DNA of 64,000 nucleotides, taken from the NCBI RefSeq assembly GCF_001039475.1, contig NZ_LELK01000001.1:1151735-1215734 (forward strand), written 5' to 3'. Positions 15,638 through 25,702 of this stretch are shown here, piece by piece. This stretch comes from Guptibacillus hwajinpoensis (lineage in GTDB: Bacteria; Bacillota; Bacilli; Bacillales; Guptibacillaceae). Below the pieces are notes generated by a model. The model saw nothing but the letters and a program-made list of their open reading frames with translations, had not been told where the DNA came from and ran no database searches. Made by a program: the position numbers and the translations under genes. Within the stretch, counting starts at the first letter, position 1. Each line of letters begins with the position of its first letter.

Positions 15638-18600
15638 CTACTCATTTAATTCTAGTAACAGATCTCCTGTTTCAATACCTTCTCCATTGGAAACGTGAAT
15701 ATGATCAATTACACCACTTCGAGGTGCTTGAACAGTTGTTTCCATTTTCATCGCTTCTGTAATCATTAAATGATCACCTTTGTTAACTCTCTCGCCTTTT
15801 TCAACAAGCACTTTAATGACTGTTCCTGGCATAGTCGCTCCAATGTGATTAGCATTTGTTCGATCTGCTTTTGGCTTAGCCGTAACCGCAGTTTTGATAT
15901 TTTCATCTTTAATCACAACTTCACGAGGCTGACCATTTAATTCAAAATAAAGTGTACGCTTGCCTTCAACATTCGGTTCACCTATAGATACAAGCTTAAC
16001 GATCAGCGTTTTACCTTGTTCAATCTCTACTTCCACTTCTTCTCCAAGGCGCATTCCATATAAGAACGTTGGTGTATCAAGTACCGAAACGTCTCCGAAC
16101 ATATCTCTTACATCTTCATAATCGAGATAAACTTTAGGATAGAGCGCATATGAAATAAGGTCATGACTCGTAACCTGACGATTCAATTTATGATAAAGCG
16201 TCTCCTTCAAGTCAGTGAAGTTAACAGGCTCTAAAAGTTCCCCTGGTCTTGTTGTAATCGGTTCTCTGCCTTTAAGAATAATTTGCTGCAATTCTTTAGG
16301 AAACCCTTCATAAGGTTGTCCAAGGTATCCTTGAAACAGTTCAACAACAGAGTCAGGGAAATCGAGTGACTCACCTCGATCATAAACATCATCTTCGGTT
16401 AAGTTATTTTGTACCATATAGAGAGCCATATCACCTACAACCTTAGAAGAAGGTGTTACTTTAACAAGATCTCCAAACATTTCGTTAACTCGGCGGTACA
16501 TGCGCTTTACTTCATCCCAACGTTCACCAAGTCCTACGCCTTTTGCCTGCTGTTGAAGATTACTATATTGGCCACCAGGCATTTCGTGTTCGTAAACCTC
16601 TGTATGAGGAGCTGTCATCCCACTTTCAAATCCAGAATAATATTTGCGTGTATCTTCCCAGTAGTGAGAAAGCTCTTCGAGAGCTTTGATGTTAATGTCC
16701 GGTTGTCTTTCGAATCCATCTAACGCATAGTATAGTGAATTGGCACTTGGCTGAGAAGTTAAACCAGCCATTGAGCTTACAGCTACATCTACGATATCTA
16801 CGCCTGCCTCTATGGCTTTCGCATATGTATAGATTCCGTTACCACTTGTATCATGCGTATGAAGGTGAATAGGAATATCCACTGTTTCTTTGAGTGTTGA
16901 AATCAATTCGAATGCAGACTGTGGCTTTAACAATCCTGCCATATCTTTGATCCCAAGTATATGGGCTCCCGCAAGCTCAAGTTCTTTTGCAAGTCTTTGA
17001 TAGTATGCAAGATCGTATTTTGTTTTGGAAGCGTCTGAGATATCACCTGTATAACAAATGGAAGCTTCTGCTACCTTTCCTGTTTCACGAACAGCTTCTA
17101 TGGCTTTGGTCATCCCTTCAACCCAGTTTAAACTGTCGAAAATACGGAATACATCAATTCCTGCATCAGCAGATTTTTCTACAAATTCTCGAATCAAGTT
17201 ATCGGGATAATTTTTATAACCAACAGCGTTGGATGCTCTAAGTAACATTTGGAACATAACATTAGGAACTTTCTCTCTAAGTTTGATTAATCGATCCCAC
17301 GGATCTTCTTTCAAGTACCGCAACGACACATCGAATGTAGCGCCTCCCCACATTTCCATCGAAAACAACTCTGGAAGCATACGAGATGTTGGCTCTGCAA
17401 TGTGAAGTAAATCAGTTGTTCGTACTCTTGTTGCAAGAAGTGATTGATGTCCATCACGGAAAGTTGTATCTGTTAACAACGTCTTCTTCTGTTCCTTCAC
17501 CCAGTTCACAAGTCCTTCGGCACCTTGTTCATCAAGTATTTGTTTCGTGCCTTTAGGTATTTCTTCACTATATTTCAAGTGTGGAATTCTTCGTTTTGAA
17601 AAGGCTGGCTTTTTCTTCCGATCAAGTCCAGGAAACCCATTTACTGTGATATTTCCAATATAAGAAAGCATCTTCGTTCCACGGTCTTTTCGTTTCGGAA
17701 ATACAAAGAGCTCTGGCGAAGAGTCAATAAAAGAAGTATTGTAAACGCCTGAACGGAAATTCTCATGTTTAATGACATTCTCAAGAAATGCAATGTTCGT
17801 TTTAATTCCTCTTATTCTAAACTCTTTCAGATTTCTAACCATTTTGCTAGAAGCATGATCAAAGCTTAGCGCCCAGGTTGAAAGCTTAACGAGTAGTGAA
17901 TCATAATGTGGCGTAATTACGGCACCTTGATAAGCATTTCCAGCATCGAGACGAACACCAAATCCGCCACCTGATCGATAAGCCATTAGCTTACCTGTAT
18001 CCGGCATGAAATTGTTCTCAGGATCTTCTGTTGTTACTCGGCATTGAATAGCAACACCATGACAGTCGATTTTCTCCTGTGCCGGAATGCCAAGTTTCTC
18101 TCCATGAAGGTGTTCTCCTTCAGCAATCATTATTTGAGACTGCACAATATCGATTCCTGTAATCATTTCTGTAATCGTGTGTTCCACTTGAACACGGGGA
18201 TTAACTTCAATAAAGTAAAATTCGCCATCTTGATTAACTAGGAATTCAACAGTCCCTGCATTAACATACTGCACATTATCCATTAACTTAACAGCTGCTT
18301 CACAAATGTCTTTACGAGACTGCTCGCTAAGAGATACGCTCGGGGCAACTTCTACAACTTTTTGATGTCGACGCTGAACGGAACAATCTCTTTCATATAA
18401 ATGTAAGGTATTCCCATGTTTATCCCCCAGAATTTGTACCTCAATATGTTTGGGGTTCTCTACAAACTTCTCAACGTATATTTCATCTCGTCCGAAAGCA
18501 GCTTTTGCTTCTGACTTTGCTCGGTCATACGCATCTGCAAGTGCCTCTTCGCTCCTTACAATTCTCATTCCTCTACCGCCGCCACCTAGGGCAGCTTTAA

Positions 18601-19078
18601 TCATAAGAGGATAGCCATTTTCACTCGCAAATTCCCTAACCTCATCAAGCCCATCTACTGGACCATCTGTACCTGGAATAACTGGTAATCCTGCTAGAAT
18701 AGCCTGCTTACGAGCTTCTACTTTATCACCGAACATACGAAGGTGTTCGAGTTCAGGTCCAATAAAGATAATGCCTTCCTCTTGACATCGTTTAGCAAAT
18801 TGAAGATTCTCCGAAAGGAAACCATATCCAGGGTGAATAGCATCGATATGATTTGCTTTTGCTATTTCAATAATGCCTTCAATATCAAGATAAGCATCGA
18901 TCGGCTTTTTGTCTTCTCCCACAAGATATGCTTCATCAGCTTTATATCGGTGATAAGAACCGCTGTCTTCTTTAGAATAAATCGCTACTGTACGAATATT
19001 TAATTCTGTACAAGCACGAAAGATACGAATTGCAATTTCGCCTCTATTGGCAACAAGAATTTTTGAAATAGCTGTCAT
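15638..19078 (-). CDS. pycA: Pyruvate carboxylase
   Basis: A 1146-residue biotin enzyme carboxylating pyruvate to oxaloacetate (anaplerosis). Domains in order: biotin carboxylase (1-~455, with KAALGGGGRGMR ATP loop and ERDCSVQRRHQK), carboxyltransferase TIM barrel (~530-800, TTFRDGHQSLLATR, metal ligands in HLHTHDTSGNG), allosteric/PC-specific region, and C-terminal biotinyl domain with the biotin-acceptor Lys in ITEAMKMETT. The length equals the B. subtilis enzyme (1148). AAGGAGG precedes the ATG. It lies 23 bp downstream of ftsW and is probably cotranscribed with it. Confidence 0.97.
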   Translation of the reverse strand: MTAISKILVANRGEIAIRIFRACTELNIRTVAIYSKEDSGSYHRYKADEAYLVGEDKKPIDAYLDIEGIIEIAKANHIDAIHPGYGFLSENLQFAKRCQEEGIIFIGPELEHLRMFGDKVEARKQAILAGLPVIPGTDGPVDGLDEVREFASENGYPLMIKAALGGGGRGMRIVRSEEALADAYDRAKSEAKAAFGRDEIYVEKFVENPKHIEVQILGDKHGNTLHLYERDCSVQRRHQKVVEVAPSVSLSEQSRKDICEAAVKLMDNVQYVNAGTVEFLVNQDGEFYFIEVNPRVQVEHTITEMITGIDIVQSQIMIAEGEHLHGEKLGIPAQEKIDCHGVAIQCRVTTEDPENNFMPDTGKLMAYRSGGGFGVRLDAGNAYQGAVITPHYDSLLVKLSTWALSFDHASSKMVRNLKEFRIRGIKTNIAFLENVIKHENFRSGVYNTSFIDSSPELFVFPKRKDRGTKMLSYIGNITVNGFPGLDRKKKPAFSKRRIPHLKYSEEIPKGTKQILDEQGAEGLVNWVKEQKKTLLTDTTFRDGHQSLLATRVRTTDLLHIAEPTSRMLPELFSMEMWGGATFDVSLRYLKEDPWDRLIKLREKVPNVMFQMLLRASNAVGYKNYPDNLIREFVEKSADAGIDVFRIFDSLNWVEGMTKAIEAVRETGKVAEASICYTGDISDASKTKYDLAYYQRLAKELELAGAHILGIKDMAGLLKPQSAFELISTLKETVDIPIHLHTHDTSGNGIYTYAKAIEAGVDIVDVAVSSMAGLTSQPSANSLYYALDGFERQPDINIKALEELSHYWEDTRKYYSGFESGMTAPHTEVYEHEMPGGQYSNLQQQAKGVGLGERWDEVKRMYRRVNEMFGDLVKVTPSSKVVGDMALYMVQNNLTEDDVYDRGESLDFPDSVVELFQGYLGQPYEGFPKELQQIILKGREPITTRPGELLEPVNFTDLKETLYHKLNRQVTSHDLISYALYPKVYLDYEDVRDMFGDVSVLDTPTFLYGMRLGEEVEVEIEQGKTLIVKLVSIGEPNVEGKRTLYFELNGQPREVVIKDENIKTAVTAKPKADRTNANHIGATMPGTVIKVLVEKGERVNKGDHLMITEAMKMETTVQAPRSGVIDHIHVSNGEGIETGDLLLELNE

Positions 19079-19101
19079 GTTAATTTCCTCCTTGGACTGA
19101 G

Positions 19102-20262
19102 TCAGAGTTCCATTTGAACTGCCTGATCGTTCTTAATGTAGCTCGTTTTCTGTTCTTTTCTTATGTTAACAAAAGCGGAGATATTAATTAGAATACCAAC
19201 AGATATCATTAGCAAGATTAACGAAGAACCTCCGTAGCTTATGAACGGAAGCGGAACACCTGTAACAGGAAGCCAGCCTGTGATAGCACCTAGGTTAACA
19301 ACTGTCTGAACACCGATCATACCTGATATCCCAATGGCAAGTAGGCTACCGAATGTATCTTTACACCTAATTCCAATTACAAAGCCTTTAAAAACAATGT
19401 ACCCGAGCAACCCTATGACAAAGACAACGCCTAGCAACCCAAGTTCTTCTGCAATAATTGCCATAATGAAATCTGTATGCGGTTCTGGTAGAAAACCATA
19501 TTTTTGAATACTTTGACCAAACCCCTGGCCAGTAATTCCTCCTGATGCTATAGCAATATAAGAGTTAATCAAGTGAAACCCACTATCTTCTGGGTCTGAG
19601 AATGGGTTATAAGCACCCGTGAATCGAGAAGCCTGTTCAGGTGAGAGCGACATCCATGCGCCTGCGAAAAGGATAATACCAATGATTACTAGTCCAAAGA
19701 TATGCTTCCATTTCATACCTGAACAAATAATAACAATCCCTGAAGTTAACGCAATGATCATAGCTGTTCCGAGATCAGGCTGAGATGCTACTAAAGCGAA
19801 AATTAACCCTATGACCATCAAAGGCGGAAGTGCTCCCCTTACAAAATTAGAAATATAAGCCTGCTTTTTAGAATAAATGGCTGCTAAGTAGATAATTAAA
19901 CCAAGTTTAACGAATTCAGAAGGCTGAAAGCTAAACGGTCCTAGCTCGATCCAGCTTCGAGCATTGTTTGTAGTTGAACCTACAAACCTTACAAGAACTA
20001 GCATTAAAATTGAAACACCGAGAATTGGTACAATAAATTTCCGGTATGCTTTATAAGGAAAAAGCATTGCAATTAAAAACATGACGAGTGAAACGACAAG
20101 CCAGATTATTTGCCTATTAAAGAAAAAAGCACTGTTCGTTTCATGTCTCATTACTGCCCATACCATACTTGCACTGTACACCATCACGAGTCCAAACCCG
20201 CAAAGGAGTAATACACTAATGATTAATGAATAATCATAGTGCTTAAATAATTTTTTAATCAT
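19102..20262 (-). CDS. ftsW: FtsW, septal peptidoglycan glycosyltransferase
   Basis: A 386-residue SEDS-family protein with ten hydrophobic helices. It polymerises lipid II at the division septum together with a class B PBP. Family landmarks are GFGLVMVYSAS at the start, FQPSEFVKLGLIIYLA, the SQPDLGTA motif with the catalytic Asp region, and the C-terminal GVPLPFISYGGSSL. ATG 20262 (MIKKLFKHYDYSL) is favoured because AGGATGACG is at normal spacing; the ATG at 20271 abuts the same site. The position before pycA and after ylaN identifies FtsW rather than RodA or SpoVE. Confidence 0.93.
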   Translation of the reverse strand: MIKKLFKHYDYSLIISVLLLCGFGLVMVYSASMVWAVMRHETNSAFFFNRQIIWLVVSLVMFLIAMLFPYKAYRKFIVPILGVSILMLVLVRFVGSTTNNARSWIELGPFSFQPSEFVKLGLIIYLAAIYSKKQAYISNFVRGALPPLMVIGLIFALVASQPDLGTAMIIALTSGIVIICSGMKWKHIFGLVIIGIILFAGAWMSLSPEQASRFTGAYNPFSDPEDSGFHLINSYIAIASGGITGQGFGQSIQKYGFLPEPHTDFIMAIIAEELGLLGVVFVIGLLGYIVFKGFVIGIRCKDTFGSLLAIGISGMIGVQTVVNLGAITGWLPVTGVPLPFISYGGSSLILLMISVGILINISAFVNIRKEQKTSYIKNDQAVQMEL

Positions 20263-20394
20263 AAACGTCATCCTACCTGTTTATTTTCTCTTCAAGAAGT
20301 TTGTACCAGCAACTGATTAACTCCATCATTGTTGTTAATTAGATTATTAGTCTTTTCACTTCGTTCTTCTCTGTTTTGAGGAGCTGCGACTCCC

Positions 20395-20472
20395 AGAAAC
20401 TCCGTTATTTCACTCTTTCATGAGAACACAAAGTACGTGTTCCCATTCAAGAGTTCCAATAACTACGTTTCT
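20395..20472. repeat. Long imperfect palindrome upstream of ftsW
   Basis: The left arm 20395-20429 (AGAAAC..GTTATT..CTCTT..ATG.GAACAC) pairs with the right arm 20437-20472 around a 7-nt loop (AAAGTAC). About three quarters of positions pair, and weaker pairing may extend outward to ~20380 and ~20485. It fills most of the 286-bp gap between the M50 protease gene and ftsW. It is not a typical terminator; it could be a palindromic mobile repeat or a structured leader RNA. Confidence 0.5.
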
Positions 20473-20548
20473 AAACGCTCGTCTTCGCTTTTCTAAGTAT
20501 GTATAGGATTCGATGGTTTTTGGGTTAAACCTGCCTGTCCTGTATAAA

Positions 20549-20983
20549 TTAAGGTCTATGGAAGATGACTTTCATTACGGTCCAGCCGTCTGAGTGTTTT
20601 CCAAAGAATTTAAACGGAATGAGGTTTGTTATACCAAGCCAGAGATTAAAGAATAGAATCCAAGCAATCATTGATGGTTGGAGAGGAAGAAAAGGCGTAA
20701 GTGCAGCTACACAGAGATTAACGAAAGGACCAGCTAGTGCAATGACAACCTTGCTGTAAGCCTTCTCGGGCTGTGGACTGATTGTCATTCCACCGGCAAA
20801 ATAAATGGCATTAATTGCTACTTCTCCTCGAGCATGTTTCCAGGTAAAGAGTCTTGGACCAATGCCCAGGTGAAGTTTTACGCAAGCTTTCGTAAAGACA
20901 TTCGCAGCTAGCGTATGCCCTGTCTCATGAAGTAAAAGACTGAGTGGAGAAATGACAAGGATCACCATGAGCAAATCGTTCAT
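20549..20983 (-). CDS. Small M50/site-2-type membrane metalloprotease
   Basis: A 144-residue integral membrane protein. Helix 1 contains the zinc motif HETGH at residues 19-23 and a later hydrophobic segment carries NLIPFKFFGKHSDGW, matching the third-ligand Asp motif (N-x-x-P-x-x-x-x-D-G) of site-2 proteases. Only about four helices are present, so it is a minimal core enzyme without PDZ or CBS domains. Its substrate is unknown; it lies between ylaN and ftsW, and is not at this place in B. subtilis as far as I recall. The ATG follows TAGGAGTAGAT. Confidence 0.75.
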   Translation of the reverse strand: MNDLLMVILVISPLSLLLHETGHTLAANVFTKACVKLHLGIGPRLFTWKHARGEVAINAIYFAGGMTISPQPEKAYSKVVIALAGPFVNLCVAALTPFLPLQPSMIAWILFFNLWLGITNLIPFKFFGKHSDGWTVMKVIFHRP

Positions 20984-21073
20984 TCATATCTACTCCTAAA
21001 TCTTCTGAATTCTATTAAGACCTACTCGTATTCTATCATATTTTATGTTTGGGTTCGTATGTGGCAACAAAAA

Positions 21074-21102
21074 AACTCAAACTATCGACGATAGTTTGAG
21101 TT
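21074..21102 (-). terminator. Terminator of ylaN
   Basis: AACTCAAACTATCG / CGATAGTTTGAGTT with a 1-nt nominal loop, next to an A-run at 21068-21075 (U-tract on the minus strand). Confidence 0.85.
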
Positions 21103-21106
21103 CCTG

Positions 21107-21388
21107 TTATTTCTCTATACTAGCTTCATGCAGAGCTGAAAGCTGCCTCTCTAGTGACTCAAGCAGTTCCTTCCCATCCTCTTCATTTACAAGGCCAAGA
21201 CGAACAGCAAAATCTATTTCACGAGATAAACCAAACATTTGTGTATCTAGAACCTCTTCATACAGAGGACACTGAGGCATAGTTAAGTTCTCCATTTGAA
21301 CTTCGATGAGTTTTAGGATCTTGTGCGCATCGGCCTTTAACAGCTCGTATGCCTTTTCACGATGTCCTGTTGCCATCCCAGTTGACAA
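21107..21388 (-). CDS. ylaN: YlaN, Fur-interacting protein
   Basis: A 93-residue protein with the nearly invariant family block [20 protein letters not shown] followed by [22 protein letters not shown] 21388 is chosen since CGGAGGG precedes it by 7 nt and the product then has exactly the B. subtilis length (93). YlaN has been reported to be needed under iron limitation, acting on the Fur repressor; that is published knowledge, not seen here. It is helical and soluble. Confidence 0.93.
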   Translation of the reverse strand: MSTGMATGHREKAYELLKADAHKILKLIEVQMENLTMPQCPLYEEVLDTQMFGLSREIDFAVRLGLVNEEDGKELLESLERQLSALHEASIEK

Positions 21389-21475
21389 ATCTGATCCCTC
21401 CGTTCCCTTTCCCATTCCTTCTATTATCATAAAAGGAATGCGAAGAAATTGCAAGAAAAAGCAGGGTAAGACAGA

Positions 21476-22405
21476 TTAGAAAATGCTTAATTCATATTGT
21501 GCAGATAAATTTTCAAGAAGCTTGTTTCCTGCAAGACTATTTCCTTTTTGATCAAGAGGCGGACTATATACCCCAATTCCCATCTCATTAGGAACAAGAC
21601 TTAATATCCCACCAGACACGCCACTTTTTGCTGGAATTGCTACATTAATAGCAAATTCTCCGGAAGCGTTGTACATGCCACATGTAACCATAAACGTTTT
21701 TACGATTCTTGCAATGTACCTTGGGATGATTGGTCTTTCCGTTTCAGGATCTTTACCTTCATTCGCAAGAACCATTCCGATCCTTGCTAAATCTTTGCAG
21801 TTCACTTCAATAGCACACTGCTTCGTATAGGCTTCAAGCAGCATTTCGACATCGTCGTCAATAATCCCATGTTGCTTCATAAAATAGCTTAGCGCTCGAT
21901 TAAGGTTTGCTGACTCGTACTCTGAATCGGCAACTTCGTCATTGATTCCGATCGTAGGGTTATTCGTCATATCATGGATAAGCTGCAAAATCCGTCCAAC
22001 TTTTTCTTCCACAGAGCTTCCGTGTATCATGTTTGTGACTACTAGCGCACCTGCATTAATCATCGGATTTAATGGCTTTGAAGGAACCATCGTTTCAAGC
22101 TTTGCAATCGAGTTAAACGGATCTCCTGTTGGCTCCATTCCTACCCTCGAGAAAACTTGTTCTTTTCCTACATCCATAATGGCAAGTGCAAGCGTAAGCA
22201 CTTTCGAAATACTCTGAAGTGTGAACAATTCACCTACATCACCTGCAGACAAACACCCTTCCTCTTTTGAGTAAATCGCAATTGCTAATTTATCTGGGTC
22301 TGCTTTAGCTAGCGCTGGGATATAATCCGCTACTTTACCATCCTTAATATAATTCTTATTCCGTCTCACTAGTTCAACTAATTCTTCTTCTTTACGACAT
22401 CTCAT
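21476..22405 (-). CDS. glsA: Glutaminase
   Basis: A 309-residue serine-dependent beta-lactamase-like glutaminase converting glutamine to glutamate and ammonia. The Ser-x-x-Lys dyad appears in [14 protein letters not shown] (~residue 63). Other family motifs are [43 protein letters not shown] and [10 protein letters not shown] with SGVSGGI near the C-terminus. ATG 22405 follows GGGAGGATTCGAT and gives the same length as B. subtilis YlaM (GlsA2). It is divergent from ylaL. Confidence 0.96.
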   Translation of the reverse strand: MRCRKEEELVELVRRNKNYIKDGKVADYIPALAKADPDKLAIAIYSKEEGCLSAGDVGELFTLQSISKVLTLALAIMDVGKEQVFSRVGMEPTGDPFNSIAKLETMVPSKPLNPMINAGALVVTNMIHGSSVEEKVGRILQLIHDMTNNPTIGINDEVADSEYESANLNRALSYFMKQHGIIDDDVEMLLEAYTKQCAIEVNCKDLARIGMVLANEGKDPETERPIIPRYIARIVKTFMVTCGMYNASGEFAINVAIPAKSGVSGGILSLVPNEMGIGVYSPPLDQKGNSLAGNKLLENLSAQYELSIF

Positions 22406-22522
22406 ATCGAATCCTCCCGCTCTAACGTATTGACTCTCACCATACTGTTCCCCAAATGTGACAAATACAAGCATAACGGGTATACTTGTTTTGCAAAAGA
22501 TTTTGATTGTGGGGTGTGCAAG

Positions 22523-23017
22523 ATGGAAACGATTATACCCATTAAGGGGAAAGTCAATTATTCCATTACATTAGATGCAAGCGTATGGATTTTTGATGAT
22601 CGAAAAGTTGAACTAGAGGAATTTTTGAAATTCGATAATTCCACAGAAAAGAATGAGAACGATTACATCAAGACTCAATCTGAAAGATGGGAAAGAGAGC
22701 GGACTGGAATTAAACCTCCTGTGAATAGGAGTATCAAACGGTTTGAGAAAGAACGCGTACTAACTGGAAGCTTTGTCATCCCGCTTGCACCATTCTTAGA
22801 AAACGCTGATCCCATTGATAATGAGCTTAATGTCCAGCTAATTAGTGAAAATGGTGATTCATACGTACTTACGATGGAAGAAGCAGTGAACGGTTTTCTT
22901 CGCTTTTCGAAAGACGGAAAACCGCTCAGAGAAGATGGACCAGTCCATTTTTATTATGGTGATGGTTCCAATGCTTCAGATCCATATAAACACATTTCAA
23001 GTATCGCAATCATTTAA
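22523..23017 (+). CDS. ylaL: YlaL-like conserved hypothetical protein
   Basis: A 164-residue soluble acidic protein. ATG 22523 follows GGGGTG with 6-nt spacing; the frame upstream to 22430 encodes an unsupported leader overlapping glsA. The start [28 protein letters not shown] and its position between glsA and the phoH-family gene match B. subtilis YlaL, whose function is unknown. Its last 4 nt overlap the end of the convergent ylaK. Confidence 0.8.
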   Translation: METIIPIKGKVNYSITLDASVWIFDDRKVELEEFLKFDNSTEKNENDYIKTQSERWERERTGIKPPVNRSIKRFEKERVLTGSFVIPLAPFLENADPIDNELNVQLISENGDSYVLTMEEAVNGFLRFSKDGKPLREDGPVHFYYGDGSNASDPYKHISSIAII

Positions 23018-24342
23018 AGAAGATCAGCCGCAATTCGGGCAAGCAGAGATCGTTCACCTTTCTCAAGCTTAACGTGTCCGCTTAGCGGTTGTTCTTTAAA
23101 TTTCTCTACAACGTACGTTAGACCGTTCGTGTATTCATCAAGATAAGGATGATCAATTTGCTGAGGATCTCCGAGAAGAACAATCTTACTCCCTTCACCA
23201 ACCCTCGTTAAAATCGTTTTCACTTCATGCTTTGTTAAATTCTGTGCTTCATCAATAATGATAAACTGATCTGGTAAACTTCTTCCTCTTATATACGTGA
23301 GAGCCTCTACCTGAATGGAACCGATTCCCGAAAGGATTTTTTCAAGTTCCCCGGTTTTCTTCACGTTAAATAAGTATTCTAGATTATCGAAAATTGGCTG
23401 CATCCACGGTCGCAGTTTTTCTTCTTTCTCCCCTGGTAGAAAGCCGATATCCTTCCCAACAGGTACAATTGGTCTTGCGATAAACAACTTTTTGTATTGG
23501 TTTAAATCTTCGGTTTGCATTAATCCCGCTGCCATAGCTAGAAGTGTTTTACCAGTACCCGCTTTTCCTACAAGCGTAACAAGCGGGATGTCTTTCCTTA
23601 CTAGAAGATCAAGGGCCATTCGCTGCTGAACATTCCTCGGTCCTATCCCCCACATGTATTCCGTTTCCATTGCTGTTTTCTCAATACGCTTTCCATTCAT
23701 ATCAACCTTCCCAATTCCAGATGAGGAAGATTGAAGCGGATCTTTTAAAATAACATATTGATTTGGGTAAAGTGGTCTACCCTTTAATTGCTTTTGATCA
23801 ATAAAATGGTGTTCAAAGAAACTTTTTAATAACTCACCATCCACATAGCGCTCTTCGTACCCAGTGTAGATCTGGTTGAATTCTACAACTCGATCACTTA
23901 GAAAATCTTCAGCTTGGATTCCCATCGCATCTGCCTTGACACGGACAAGGGCATCTTTACTAACTAGTATCACTGTTCTACCTGACTTCATCTTCCCTTC
24001 TTCTAAGAACAAATTTAAGGCAACCGCTAGGATTCGATTATCATTTGTTTTTTCCACAAATTTGTCTTGTAAATATTGAAATGATCGGTGGTTTAATTCG
24101 ATACGGAGTGTGCCACCATTTTCAAGTGGAATGGATTCATGAAGTTTACCACGCTCACGGAAACCATCAATCATACGTGATACTTGCCTAGCATTTCTCC
24201 CTATTTCATCCATATACCTCTTCTTCGAATCCACTTCTTCTAGAACCACAGCAGGAATGACAATCTCGTTCGTATCAAATGAGTAAATTGCATTTGGATC
24301 CTGTAGTAACACGTTAGTGTCTAGGACGTAAACCTTATCCAA
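23014..24342 (-). CDS. ylaK: PhoH-family PIN-domain ATPase (YlaK)
   Basis: A 442-residue PhoH2-type protein. An N-terminal PIN domain (1-~135, KVYVLDTNVLLQDP with the catalytic Asp, and NRILAVALN) is joined to a PhoH ATPase domain (~235-442) with Walker A VGKAGTGKTLLAMA, Walker B FIIIDEAQN and sensor RVGEGSKIVLLGDPQQID. PhoH2 proteins couple RNA unwinding to PIN ribonuclease activity in characterised cases. TTG 24342 follows AGGAGG with 7-nt spacing and gives exactly the length of B. subtilis YlaK. Convergent with ylaL. Confidence 0.93.
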   Translation of the reverse strand: MDKVYVLDTNVLLQDPNAIYSFDTNEIVIPAVVLEEVDSKKRYMDEIGRNARQVSRMIDGFRERGKLHESIPLENGGTLRIELNHRSFQYLQDKFVEKTNDNRILAVALNLFLEEGKMKSGRTVILVSKDALVRVKADAMGIQAEDFLSDRVVEFNQIYTGYEERYVDGELLKSFFEHHFIDQKQLKGRPLYPNQYVILKDPLQSSSSGIGKVDMNGKRIEKTAMETEYMWGIGPRNVQQRMALDLLVRKDIPLVTLVGKAGTGKTLLAMAAGLMQTEDLNQYKKLFIARPIVPVGKDIGFLPGEKEEKLRPWMQPIFDNLEYLFNVKKTGELEKILSGIGSIQVEALTYIRGRSLPDQFIIIDEAQNLTKHEVKTILTRVGEGSKIVLLGDPQQIDHPYLDEYTNGLTYVVEKFKEQPLSGHVKLEKGERSLLARIAADLL

Positions 24343-24514
24343 CACTTCGCCTCCTGACAAGATTTAAGTTGTTATCACAAGTACGAATGGCAACTGGGAC
24401 TATCTACGTTTTTTATAATCTATGAACAGGTGTATAAAGTTAGACGGTTATTCAGAAAATAATTAGCAAAATGATTTATTTTGAGACGACTAACCTATTA
24501 TGGAGGTAATCAAT

Positions 24515-25108
24515 ATGAAGAGAATGAGATTGGGTGTCCTCGGAATCATGTGTCTTCTCATAGCCTGTCAAGCTAATGATGAACCTGTGGCTGAGAAGAA
24601 GGAACAAACGGACCGGGTTCAATATGTGAAGCAGTCTGTACGAACGCCTGAAAATGAGACCCGCTCTGCAACAGAAATAGCGGAGCATCTTGTAACAATT
24701 GCAAAACATGTTCCTAATGTGAATGACGCAACTGCAGTCGTAACAGGTAAATATGCAGTTGTAGGCATTGATGTAAATCAGAAACTAGATCGATCTCGCG
24801 TAAGTACCATTAAGTACACAGTCGCAGAAGCATTACAAAAAGATCCTTACGGTGCAAATGCTGTAATAACAGCAGATGCTGATACAACCTATCGACTTAA
24901 AGAAATCGCCACACAAATCCAAAGAGGTCACCCCGTCGGAGGAGTAATGGAAGAACTTGCAGACATTGTTGGACGACTAATGCCAGAGGTTCCAAGTAAA
25001 TCCAATAAATCAGAGCCTGAACCGGTCCGTTCCAATGATAAGCAACTTCCTGGAAAAGATGAGAAACAACTGAAACAGCAGCAAGAGAAACAAGATCTAG
25101 AGCAATAG
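24515..25108 (+). CDS. ylaJ: YhcN/YlaJ-family sporulation lipoprotein
   Basis: A 197-residue lipoprotein: the signal peptide ends at the lipobox LLIAC (Cys ~16). The YhcN/YlaJ domain covers ~55-155 with ATEIAEHLVTIAKHVPNVNDATAVVTGKYAVVGIDV and ALQKDPYGANAVITADADT. The tail is charged and rich in Gln and Lys. In B. subtilis YlaJ is associated with spores and germination. ATG 24515 follows GGAGG at normal spacing. A strong terminator follows. Confidence 0.92.
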   Translation: MKRMRLGVLGIMCLLIACQANDEPVAEKKEQTDRVQYVKQSVRTPENETRSATEIAEHLVTIAKHVPNVNDATAVVTGKYAVVGIDVNQKLDRSRVSTIKYTVAEALQKDPYGANAVITADADTTYRLKEIATQIQRGHPVGGVMEELADIVGRLMPEVPSKSNKSEPEPVRSNDKQLPGKDEKQLKQQQEKQDLEQ

Positions 25109-25109
25109 A

Positions 25110-25136
25110 AAAACGGCCTAATTGGCCGTTTTTTCT
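25110..25136 (+). terminator. Terminator of ylaJ
   Basis: AAAACGGCC / GGCCGTTTT with loop TAATT, followed by a T-run. Confidence 0.85.
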
Positions 25137-25602
25137 ATGTTAATGCATTTGATTTCTTTAGCTCAGACATGACAGAACGATCAAGTTTAGCTGCTGCTTC
25201 CGGATCATATGTCTTCTCATATGCTGGTTCTACCGACATTTTCGCACCATAGAACATCACATCTCTTACTTCTTTAATTTGAAGCATATATTTCGTAAGC
25301 TTAAGCGGAACACCCTCCATCCGCTCTTCAACAAGCATTGCTTTACCACCAATTGAATACGTACTCTCATTACCAATTAGGGTAATTGTGATTTCGTCAT
25401 TCGCCCGAATATTCTTAACAATTCTCGACTCGCTATCAACAGCAAATACAATCGAACGCTCATTTACCGCATAAAGCCAGGAAATCGCACTCACATTTGG
25501 TCCCGTCGTTTCATGGTCAATTGTAGAAAGCAATACATACTGTTCTCGTTTTAATAGAGTTAATAGCTCATTCGAAAGTGTTGTATCCACTTTATTTGGC
25601 AT
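25135..25602 (-). CDS. Pyridoxamine 5'-phosphate oxidase-like flavin protein
   Basis: A 155-residue split-barrel protein of the pyridoxamine phosphate oxidase-like family. The N-terminal LLKREQYVLLSTIDHETTGPNVSAISWLYAV and RSIVFAVDSESRIVKNIRAND match the FMN-binding half barrel. Substrate unknown; such proteins may be heme, F420 or flavin-related reductases. ATG 25602 lies 6 nt after GGAGGG, while two upstream in-frame starts overlap or precede that site. Family members are often found here in the Bacillaceae yla region. Convergent with ylaJ, divergent from ylaI. Confidence 0.8.
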   Translation of the reverse strand: MPNKVDTTLSNELLTLLKREQYVLLSTIDHETTGPNVSAISWLYAVNERSIVFAVDSESRIVKNIRANDEITITLIGNESTYSIGGKAMLVEERMEGVPLKLTKYMLQIKEVRDVMFYGAKMSVEPAYEKTYDPEAAAKLDRSVMSELKKSNALT

Positions 25603-25702
25603 GATCATCCCTCCATAATTAAATGTGCTTTCTGGCGCATAACACTGCAAATCACCGTTTTATTCATGCTATACTAACAACAAGGAATGAGAGGTGTTTA
25701 CG

